From contig JAIEOW010000017.1 in the NCBI GenBank assembly GCA_019750095.1, forward strand, positions 1-64,000: DNA of 64,000 bases. The letters run 5' to 3'. Below are positions 33,812 through 42,100 of the stretch, piece by piece. The notes under the pieces were generated by a model. It did no database searches and had not been told where the DNA came from. It saw nothing but the letters and a program-made list of their open reading frames with translations. A program made the translations under genes and the position numbers. The stretch is from Phycisphaerales bacterium. GTDB taxonomy: Bacteria > Planctomycetota > Phycisphaerae > Phycisphaerales > UBA1924. How positions within the stretch are numbered: the stretch's first letter is position 1; each line of letters begins with the position of its first letter.

Positions 33812-35995
33812 CTAGATGCGGAAGCGGCGCTGAAAGACCTGCTCGAGCTCGTGCCAGGCCTGCGCCGCGAGCGGTCGGTCGGGAAGTCGGAACCTTGCGA
33901 CCACGCGTTGGCCGGGCAGAACGGTCTCTCCATGGTCCAGGGCGATGCGGATCTCGAAGAACTGCTGCTTCGTGCGCTCGTCGCGCTGGTCACCCGGATC
34001 GGTCTCGACGCTGCCTCCAGCGCGGAAGCCGAGGGCGCGCGACGGCAGGTGCTCCTGTCCGGCGGGAAGAATGCTCGAAACCGAGCCGTTCAGGAGCTGT
34101 GCCGCACGCCCTTTGACGCGCACCTGTGCGAGCGACGGGCCAGCCTGGACGAGTCGGCCAGCTACGTCTTGCGTAGCGACGGCCCTCACCATGAGGGTGT
34201 TCAGGTCTGCGACCAGACCGATGGCCGCGCCACGCTGCACGAAGCCGCCCGGGAGCGATTCGTCCTGGGCGCAGACCCAAGTCCCATCGAGTTGAGAGAC
34301 GGCGACGAGACTGGTGACATCTCGTTGTGCATACTCCAACTGTTGTCTCACGGCACGGAGCTGGGACTGAAACTGCAGAGCCCGCGCGGGCTCGTCGTTC
34401 AGGGCCATTCTGTGGGAAATGGCAAGCCGGGAGATCTCCGCGGAGAGTTCTCGTGTTCGGGAAGTGAGTTCCAGATTGTCGCTCGCGATCAACGTGCTGG
34501 ATCCGGCGCGGACCGAACTGCCGGACCGTAACGTGGAGGACACGAATCCGTCGGCTCCGGCATGGACGATGGCGAGCGAGACCGGCTCCACTACGCCGTC
34601 GGCACGCACGTGGTCCGGGAAGGGAACGATCCCAAGCACGCCGACCACTGCGCAGATCGCAACGCCGGTGGTCACGATGGCGCGGGCCCGAACGCGTGCG
34701 AGTTCCGTGCTTGTGAGCAGATAACGGACGAATCTTGACGCGGGAAGGACAAGCCACGTCAGAAGTCCGAACAGGGCGAATGCAATCCCGATGATGAACC
34801 ACTGCTGGGCGATGAACAGCAGGATGCCGGCAAAGACGACGATGCGATAGAGGAACGCACTCGGTGCGTAGATCGCGAACCAGGCTGCTTCGCCGCGGGT
34901 GCTTGCGGGGTTTGGCAATCGCGGCATGCGCCAGAGGTGCTTCTTGACCAGATACTGCAAGAAGTGATTAGAGCGCTGAGCAAGATTCGGGATCTCGATC
35001 GCTTCGGAGAGGATGAAATAGCCGTCGTATCGCAGCAGTGGATTGCCGTTGAGCAGCAGCGTGGAGACGCTGGCGGTCACGATCGCATTGAAGGCGAGCG
35101 CGTGCACGAGACCACCCTCGGCAGATCGTGACCAGATGACGGCGGCGATGGCGGCGAGAGCAAGCTCGGCCATCATGCCCGCGGAGGCGACGAGGATTCT
35201 GTGAGACTTTGAGCGAAAGGCCCAAGAGCTCGACGCGTCGACATAGGGCACCGGCATCAGGACCATGAGCATGATGCCCATGCTGCGGACGGCGCCGGCA
35301 TCGGGCCTTGCTCCGCTCTCAGCGAATCCGAAGCACTTGCAGGCAAACGCGTGGGCCAGTTCGTGGACGAGCTTGATGCCGACGAAGACCGCGTAGAGGT
35401 AGGGCAGGTTGTCCGTCGCGAGCACGCCGGCGAATGCCGAGGCGAGTTCGGACTCGCGGCCGATCAGGTGCACACCACCGACGCATAGGAGCACGAACCA
35501 GAGTGCGAGTCCGAATGGCGTGAACAACCACCCGACCATTGGACGCCACCGGGTCAAGAGGGCGTCCGGGTCGAACAGCGGGATTCTGAGAAAGAGCAGA
35601 TTGGTGAGATGGCTCTTGACTTCTCGCGCTACCCGTTGCTGTCGACGGTTCAAAACGGCCAGCGGATCTCCGGATGCGTCGCTGGTGAGCAGATTGCTCG
35701 TGTACAACTGGCCAAGCAGTTGCACGGCCTCGACCTGCGTGGGTGCGAGATCTCCCCAGCGTTCGCTCGCGAGCCTCCACGCCTCGGCAACAGTTCGGCG
35801 GCCATCGAGCAGCCCGAGCATCGTATAGGCGGCCTGATTCAATCGAAAGAACTGGTTCGCGGTCGGATCCTGCACGACGTGCCAGACCGCGCCGCGATAA
35901 CGCTGGCGCACGACGTGCACGCCGGTGCGCAGACGGCATCGCATGTCCGCAATGCGGTGCCAGGATTCGCTGAACATCGGACGTTCGATCGTCAT
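33812..35995 (-). CDS. Fusion of PqqD-like domain, M50-type membrane protease and HlyD-like adaptor
   Basis: A 727-residue membrane protein in three parts. Residues about 20-105 resemble a PqqD-type peptide-binding domain ('VVQDPTANQFFRLNQAAY', 'LDGRRTVAEAW'). The middle (about 130-450) has several membrane helices and the M50 site-2 protease motif HELAH at 211-215, with the third metal ligand probably Asp324 in 'LLLNGNPLLRYDGYF'. The C-terminal part (about 475-727) resembles the lipoyl/barrel domains of HlyD membrane-fusion proteins ('VHAGADGFVSSTL', 'LPGQRVVARFR'). Similar fusions are annotated as putative peptide zinc metalloproteases near secretion and RiPP genes. It likely binds, cleaves or passes on an exported substrate at the inner membrane. 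It sits 8 bp after the GAF/HlyD gene and 15 bp before the SecA-like gene, implying an operon. Confidence 0.83.
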   Translation of the reverse strand: MTIERPMFSESWHRIADMRCRLRTGVHVVRQRYRGAVWHVVQDPTANQFFRLNQAAYTMLGLLDGRRTVAEAWRLASERWGDLAPTQVEAVQLLGQLYTSNLLTSDASGDPLAVLNRRQQRVAREVKSHLTNLLFLRIPLFDPDALLTRWRPMVGWLFTPFGLALWFVLLCVGGVHLIGRESELASAFAGVLATDNLPYLYAVFVGIKLVHELAHAFACKCFGFAESGARPDAGAVRSMGIMLMVLMPVPYVDASSSWAFRSKSHRILVASAGMMAELALAAIAAVIWSRSAEGGLVHALAFNAIVTASVSTLLLNGNPLLRYDGYFILSEAIEIPNLAQRSNHFLQYLVKKHLWRMPRLPNPASTRGEAAWFAIYAPSAFLYRIVVFAGILLFIAQQWFIIGIAFALFGLLTWLVLPASRFVRYLLTSTELARVRARAIVTTGVAICAVVGVLGIVPFPDHVRADGVVEPVSLAIVHAGADGFVSSTLRSGSSVRAGSSTLIASDNLELTSRTRELSAEISRLAISHRMALNDEPARALQFQSQLRAVRQQLEYAQRDVTSLVAVSQLDGTWVCAQDESLPGGFVQRGAAIGLVADLNTLMVRAVATQDVAGRLVQAGPSLAQVRVKGRAAQLLNGSVSSILPAGQEHLPSRALGFRAGGSVETDPGDQRDERTKQQFFEIRIALDHGETVLPGQRVVARFRLPDRPLAAQAWHELEQVFQRRFRI

Positions 35996-36003
35996 GGCAT
36001 GCT

Positions 36004-37974
36004 TCAGAGCCAGAGTTTCATGCGCACCCAGTTGACAAGCCGCCGAGACCAGATGTTGGCGTAGGCCCGCTGCTCAACGTCAACCTTCGCAACGCCCTCC
36101 ATGCCCGGACGCATCCAGGGCTCGGTGGCATCGATTCGAACCTGGACGCGGAAGTTGTTGTCCTGATCCACCACCTGGGCGATTGGGTCGATGCGTTCGA
36201 CCGTGAACGGAATGCGGCGGCTGGGAATCGCGGTCGAGGCGAGGGTGCCGATCTGGCCGAGTTTGACGTCGCCGATCTGATCTTCCGGCACGGACAGATC
36301 GGCCCGAAGGCGGGCGAGCGGAGCAATCTCGAAGAGTGTTTGCCCGGTCTGGACCGGTGCGCCGAGCGTGCGTTCCAGATCCCCAACCACGAGCACACCA
36401 GTCATCGGTGCGATGATCGCGGCGCGGCCGATCTGGTCGTCGAGCAGCTCGATGCGGGCGCGGATCTTCTCGGCCTGCGCCTGGGCGATCTGTGATTCAG
36501 CGGTTTTGCCTTCTTGTCGAGCCACGGCAAGGTCTCGCTCGTGCGTCGCGAGCTCGGCCTGAGCTTCTGCGGCTTGGAGTCGCAGCTGGGTGTCATCGAT
36601 CCTGGCAAGGATGGTCTGGCCTTTCACGACCTCGTCACCAACGCGGACATGGACCTCACGAAGGAAGCCGTCGAACGGCGCGGGCACGATCTGCCGCGAG
36701 ACGGCCTCAAGCTTGAAAGCACACTCAACGCGATAGGTGCCCTTGGCAAAGAGCGCAAACGCGGCGAGGCCCAAGAGGAGCACGACGGCCAGTTTCAGCC
36801 ATGTGTGCCGCGGGCCCAGCAGCGTCGCGATGCCCGAGCGGATCATGGCGGCAAGTCGGACACCCGGCCAGCGATCTCCGGCGGCGAGTTGGATGAGGCG
36901 CGGGGAGAGAATGTCGAGTGCCGCACGAAGAGACTCAATTTCCTCGGCGATGAACGGACCTGAGTGGCGTTCTAGCAGCAGCGCACCCCGCACGCGATAG
37001 TCTCCGGCTTGATCATGCTCGCGTGTGAGCCCCGGGATGTGGATGATCGGGCCGTCTTCGGTGGTTGCGCGCGTGCGGATCGGCAGCGCCAGCACCCCGC
37101 CGCTGGAGTTCTGCAGCAAGTCCCGGGCGGCCCGATCGATGCAGCCGCGTGCGATGGGTCCGTCTGAAGAGACGAACACTTCGCTATCCTGGTCGACGCA
37201 CTCCTCCATGGCCAGTTCGATCTGTTGGATGGACTGGGCGCCGCGGACGATGCGTTCGGTATGGCTCATGGCCAGAAGGCGAACGCTGCGTCCATCGTGC
37301 CTCCAACCCGTGCCGAGTCCAACGCACACGCGCTCGCACTTGAGGATTGCCGCGGCCTGATCGCAGAGCGCGGTCGCGAAGCCCATGAGCCGAGTCTGAT
37401 GGCTGGCTCCGGCGGCGAGATCCATCGCCAGAGCGCAACGCCGAGCCCGCAGACTCTCCGCGGCGAGCTGATCCCGCATGGCACGAAGCTCGCCTTGGAG
37501 CCAGCCAGCGGAGAGTCGCTCGGTGATAATGCCGACCTCGCTGCGCGAGCCATGCACGAGGAAGCCAGCGAACGATCTCGGTGTCTCGACTCCGTTGGGA
37601 TCGCCCAGTATCTGTGCAACCACGAAGGCGTTATGTGGAGACTCATCGTCGACATGCTGACCGATCGGCATGACGAACCATGAGGGCTGTCCGCTCGGAT
37701 GGGCGGCCTGCGTGCGGAGGCGACTCGATGCGCGGGCCGCGACGCCCACCCAGTCTGGAGCGACCGAGCCGTCGGGGAGCTCCGGCCATATCGCGATGAT
37801 TTCGGGGGAGGTGGATTGATCCGTACCGCGGAGAATCACGCCACCCTTGGCCGGGGCGAGTCGGCATTGCCGAGAGAGCAGCCACGCCAACGATCCTGCC
37901 TCGGGCGCGTTGGCTCGTTGCGCTGATCGCGGTAAAAAGGAGGGCGTGGGGCCCGATGTAGAACGATCGCTCAT
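36004..37974 (-). CDS. GAF-like / HlyD-like membrane-fusion protein
   Basis: A 656-residue protein. The cytoplasmic N-terminal half (to about 390) contains GAF-like sensory sequence, best seen at 190-365 ('LCDQAAAILKCERVCVGL', 'GGVLALPIR', 'ALLLERHSG'). A single membrane helix lies at 391-411. The periplasmic half is HlyD/periplasmic-adaptor-like: a lipoyl half-motif 'VPAPFDGFLREVHVRVGDEVVKG', an Ala/Glu/Gln-rich coiled coil (about 460-520), the second half-motif 'IIAPMTGVLVVGDL', and a barrel region. Such adaptors link an inner-membrane transporter to an outer-membrane exit. A GAF-HlyD fusion suggests that export is gated by a cytoplasmic signal (inference). The ATG at 37974 is chosen because upstream sequence overlaps the divergent promoter. 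It is the first gene of a three-gene operon. Confidence 0.82.
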   Translation of the reverse strand: MSDRSTSGPTPSFLPRSAQRANAPEAGSLAWLLSRQCRLAPAKGGVILRGTDQSTSPEIIAIWPELPDGSVAPDWVGVAARASSRLRTQAAHPSGQPSWFVMPIGQHVDDESPHNAFVVAQILGDPNGVETPRSFAGFLVHGSRSEVGIITERLSAGWLQGELRAMRDQLAAESLRARRCALAMDLAAGASHQTRLMGFATALCDQAAAILKCERVCVGLGTGWRHDGRSVRLLAMSHTERIVRGAQSIQQIELAMEECVDQDSEVFVSSDGPIARGCIDRAARDLLQNSSGGVLALPIRTRATTEDGPIIHIPGLTREHDQAGDYRVRGALLLERHSGPFIAEEIESLRAALDILSPRLIQLAAGDRWPGVRLAAMIRSGIATLLGPRHTWLKLAVVLLLGLAAFALFAKGTYRVECAFKLEAVSRQIVPAPFDGFLREVHVRVGDEVVKGQTILARIDDTQLRLQAAEAQAELATHERDLAVARQEGKTAESQIAQAQAEKIRARIELLDDQIGRAAIIAPMTGVLVVGDLERTLGAPVQTGQTLFEIAPLARLRADLSVPEDQIGDVKLGQIGTLASTAIPSRRIPFTVERIDPIAQVVDQDNNFRVQVRIDATEPWMRPGMEGVAKVDVEQRAYANIWSRRLVNWVRMKLWL

Positions 37975-38047
37975 GCGGCGGGAGACTGTGCGACGCTCCC
38001 CCGGATCCCGATCGGCATCGAGGGCATACTGGTCAACGACCGCTTCG

Positions 38048-38055
38048 AGTATACT
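38048..38055. promoter_or_regulatory. Palindromic -10 element, possible bidirectional promoter
   Basis: AGTATACT is a perfect palindrome, so a TATACT -10 hexamer is present on both strands between the divergent secretion genes. On the plus strand it ends six bases before the ATG at 38062, so transcription would start at or next to the start codon and give a leaderless mRNA. No strong -35 is visible on either side. Confidence 0.45.
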
Positions 38056-38061
38056 GCATTC

Positions 38062-38895
38062 ATGAGCCCACGCAACACTGTTTGCAGCGTGTTGATCCTC
38101 GTCTCGGCCGCAGTGGGTGTGATGCTGTTGGGCGGCTTGAGCCCACAGCAGCCCAAGGAACCAGCGCCGATCGAGTGCGTGACGCGGCCCCAACTCGACG
38201 CACAGCTCGGCTTCCCGATCACCGGACGGGTGGACCGCATCCTCGTGAAGCCGGGAGATGCGGTGATCAAAGGGCAGGAACTCATCGCGATTGAGGACGC
38301 CATTCCCAAGGCGCAGTTTGAGCTGCTGAAGCTGCGATCCGAGAGCACCCTTGAAATCGACGCAGCCAAAGCCGACTGGGATCTCGCCAAACTGCAGAGA
38401 GAGCTGGTGTCACAGTCCTTTGAGCGCAACGCGGCGACGGCCCTGGAAGTCGAACGTCTGGTTCTTGAAGCCGAGAAGGCCCGGCTTGCTCTGGAACTGT
38501 TCAAGCAAAGGCACGAGGAAGCCAAACGCCAGATGGTTGAAGGACGCGAGCGGCTGGAGCAGTTCATGCTTCGAGCCCCCCGCGATGGCGTGATCGATCG
38601 GCTGGTCGCCGAGCCGGGCGAAGTCGTTCAGGAACAGCGCCCGGTGCTGCGGCTGGTGGATGTCACCACGTTGCGCATCGACGCGGCGATTCCAACGAGC
38701 CGGGCGCTTGACCTCCGCCCCGGTCAGAAAGTCCTCGTGAGCTATCCGGAGGCACCAAACGCCCGAATGGACGCGACGGTGAAGTCACTTGCAGCCGTGG
38801 CGGATTCGGCAAGCAACACTCGGCTGGTGCGAATTGAGTTCCCAAATCAATCTATGTCGCCTGCGGGTCGCTCGGTGCTGGTGTGGCTTCCGTGA
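38062..38895 (+). CDS. HlyD family periplasmic adaptor subunit
   Basis: A 277-residue membrane-fusion protein. Residues 1-25 form a signal anchor ('VCSVLILVSAAVGVMLLGG'). The first lipoyl half is 'PITGRVDRILVKPGDAVIKGQEL', followed by a charged coiled-coil hairpin (about 85-165, rich in Glu, Leu, Arg) and the second half 'LRAPRDGVIDRLVAEPGEVVQ', then a short barrel domain ('TTLRIDAAIPTSRALDLRPGQKVLV'). It is compact compared with RND/ABC adaptors (usually 350-450 residues), with no large membrane-proximal domain. Such proteins bridge inner and outer membranes in tripartite exporters. It faces the GAF/HlyD operon across 87 bp and precedes the giant gene by 220 bp, suggesting a shared export task. 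No ribosome binding site is obvious; the mRNA may be leaderless. Confidence 0.88.
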   Translation: MSPRNTVCSVLILVSAAVGVMLLGGLSPQQPKEPAPIECVTRPQLDAQLGFPITGRVDRILVKPGDAVIKGQELIAIEDAIPKAQFELLKLRSESTLEIDAAKADWDLAKLQRELVSQSFERNAATALEVERLVLEAEKARLALELFKQRHEEAKRQMVEGRERLEQFMLRAPRDGVIDRLVAEPGEVVQEQRPVLRLVDVTTLRIDAAIPTSRALDLRPGQKVLVSYPEAPNARMDATVKSLAAVADSASNTRLVRIEFPNQSMSPAGRSVLVWLP

Positions 38896-38959
38896 GCCGC
38901 GCGTGGGCTTAAGCACCTGCAATTGATTCGGAGTCTCCTGTTTTTCAGGCGACGCGATC

Positions 38960-38988
38960 TTGACGGGCAGGGGCAAAGTTTTCAAAAT
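38960..38988 (+). promoter_or_regulatory. Putative sigma-70-like promoter of the giant gene
   Basis: TTGACG (38960-38965) and CAAAAT (38983-38988) are spaced by 17 bp, about 127 bp upstream of the giant gene's ATG. This is a five-of-six and four-of-six match in a locally AT-richer segment. It would allow the 19-kb gene to be transcribed separately from the HlyD gene. Confidence 0.4.
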
Positions 38989-39087
38989 ACTGCTCGCTGG
39001 GTTGCGGCAATCCCCAAAATCCTTTACCTTGAAACTTCGACTGCGGCCGTTCTGGCCGGTTTTGTCATTCATGGGGGGTTTAGCGAC

Positions 39088-39101
39088 CGCGAATCTTCGC
39101 G
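39088..39101 (+). other. Inverted repeat in the leader of the giant gene
   Basis: CGCGAATCTTCGCG forms a short hairpin in RNA, and GAGG, the likely ribosome binding site (39104-39107), follows three bases later. Such a stem next to the ribosome binding site could affect translation initiation, but nothing more can be said from one copy. Confidence 0.35.
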
Positions 39102-39115
39102 ACTGAGGTTCAGAC

Positions 39116-42100
39116 ATGGCATCGAGCAACTCCCGCAAGGGCAAGAACCACAAACCGGTTCTGGAGGCCCTGGAAGCGAAGATTCTGCTGTCTGCGGAGC
39201 TTGCTCCCGGTGCGGAGGCCGGACAGTCGTATGGACAGTTTTTGCTGAGCAGATCGCTGCAGGCACGCGGGCTGGAGCTTGAGCGGGGCCTGAACGCGCG
39301 GAGTGGCGCGGAGCTGCTGAACACGCTGGCGGGGGGTGTGGCGTCGAACAGTCTGGTGCACGCCCAGATCCAGCGCAGTGCGCCTGTGCAGGTTGCCCTC
39401 CCGAACAGCGATGGTTCGGACGCGGGTGTGGAACCCCGCGTCAACGATGCGGCGTTTCCGCCGATTCGGTCTGCACCGATCACCGGAGAGGGCGGAGCTG
39501 CGCTGCAGGATCTTGCCGAAGCGTCGCGGCAACCGACTACGCCAACAACCGGAATCGATCGAGACGGTCGCCCCCAGACTCCGGATCGTCCAAGGGGCGA
39601 TGCCGATAACGGCAGTGGCCCCGTCGTGAGTGAGCCTGCGCGGCACGGTGTGGACCTTGCCGTGACGGACGTCCGTGCCGTGGCTTCGACCACGTATGCG
39701 GACAACCTTGAACTGACCTGGACGGTGGTGAACAGCGGCGATCGGCCGACGACGGTGCTGGGTTGGCAGGACGAGGCGTACTTCTCCCTGGATCGCACGC
39801 TCGATCTTGATGGGCGAGACAGCCATTTGGGCTCCTGGTGGGCCGGCTCGGCAGAGCCGATCGCTCCCGGAGAGTCGTACACGATGAATCGGTACATCCC
39901 GGCTCCGGAAGCTGGGATCGGCCAGGGCTACATCATCGTCGTCACGGACCGTTTGAATCGCCAGGCCGAACTGGCTGAGCAGAACAACGTCGGGGCCACC
40001 CGGTCGTTGGTGGACCCCCATGGCGCACCCGGTGGGCCAGTCGCTGGGCCACGCACTGGTGCGCTGCTGCCCGGCGGTGTCCTGGCGGAAGCGGAGAAAG
40101 AAGCGCTGCGTCAGGGCCTGGCACTGCTTGCGGATTGGGCCAACGACCTGAGCGTGTTCGACCAGCTTGGTCGGCCGATCGCGATGCTTTCGCAGCAGGC
40201 GGCGAATGTTCAGGCGCAGGCCCGCACACTGGGCGAGCTGATCGGCAGCTTTGGCTCCGACGTGGGCGTGGGGGCGATCGTGCGCGAGGCGCTGGTCGGT
40301 CCTGCGCTGAGCTATCTGACTGGCGTGGGCATGCAGACCGCCGCGGGTCTGGCGCAGGCACTCGAGAACCAAGCTCAGACTCTCGGGCTCGTCAACTGGC
40401 GCACCGAGACTTCGGGTGGTCGCAACGAGCTGGTGTACACGCTGACGCTGAATACGACGCGCACGCTCTCGGATGCGAAGTTCAACATCGCCACACAGGT
40501 GGCCTCGCCGCAGCTGAATCTGAATGCGAGTGTTGACCTCAATGCCTCGGGTTCGCTGAACGGCACGTTCGAACTTGGGCTGGACCTTGACGCGATCGAT
40601 CCGGGTCAAAGTGCCTCGGCATGGTTGAACCAGGCCTTCTTCGTACGACAGATCGGCGCCACCCCCCTGCTCTCGCTTTCGGCGAACGCCCAGACCTCGA
40701 ACGTCAACTTCAACGCCAACGTCGGGTTCATGGAAGCTCGCGTGGTCAACGGCTCGGCGTCGCTGAACGCCGTGCGCGATGTTCGGCTCACCAACGCCGA
40801 CGGCGATGCGTTCGGTCGAATCACGCTGGGCGAATTGCGTGGTACCCCGCTGGCGGACCTGGTGGCCCTGACGCGGCCGACCAGCGGGAACGAACTGAAC
40901 ATCTCGCTCCCGATGAGCGGCTCGATCGGGAACTACTCCCTTCAGTTGGCCTCGGCGACCGCGACGATCTCGATCGTGGACGGCTCGGTGCTCGACGGCA
41001 CAGCGCCGGTGGCCTCGGCGACGAACTTCAACGCCGACGTTGATCTGTACTCGACCATCACGAGCACGGACTGGACGGCCCTGCTTTCATCGCTCGCCAA
41101 CGGGCTGACGCGGCTCGCAAGCGGCGAGGCGATGCAGGTCAACGTGCCGTTCCTGGGTACCACCACACTGGTTCCCTCGTCCCGGTTTGCGGATCTGGTG
41201 GACTTTGGCAAGGCCCTGCGCGATCGCATTCTGACGGTTGTCGAGCAGGCCGGGCCGAACGGTCAGCCCACGCCGAACTTCTCGACCTTCCAGGCCTTCA
41301 CACGCCTGCTGGCCCAATCGCTCGGCGTCTCTGAGCAGAGCTTGCAACCGGCGTTTGACACGGCAACGAAGCGGCTGACCTTGCGTGTCGCGTTCGACCA
41401 GACGCTTGTGAACACGACGCTGCCGTTGAACATCGGATTCGACCTGTCGCCTCTGGGCGCGTTCCAGACGAGCGGATCGCTCGCGGTCACCGCCGAGGGT
41501 CGGCTGACGTTCACGCTCGGCATCGACCTTTCTCGGCTCGGAACGGGATTCCAGAACAAGTTGCTGACTGAGTTCCCACAGTTCACGAACTTCAATCAGG
41601 TGCCGTTGAATCTGCTCAACGGCGGAACCGGCGTGCGCGGGCTTGAAACCAACGGCACGCCGGACCTGCGGCTCGTCAGCCGATCCGGTCTTCAGACGAC
41701 GGTGACGCTCGATGGACTGACGACGATCGGGCAGGTGCTCCAGGCCATCAACACGGCCGGAGCTGGAATCAATGTCAGCGGATTGCTCACGACCACAGCA
41801 ATCTCGGCTGGGAACACGAGCACGCGGTTCTCCATCCGCCTGATCGACGGGGCGGTTTCTGGTGATGCCGTGTTCCGTGTCGAAGCACTGAACGACTCAC
41901 TTGCGCTGCTCGATCTCGGTCTGACCGAGATCGACGCCGACGGGAATGGGATCATCGACGGCAAGTCGCTGCACGGCGAGTCGTGGTTCTCGCGCATGTA
42001 CGTGCAGAACGCCTCGGCGATTGGCACCATTCGCGCAGGCAACGCGGTCGACTCGATGCAGCAGCCCATTCCGTTCGGGGCGACTTTCAAGGTTGGATTC

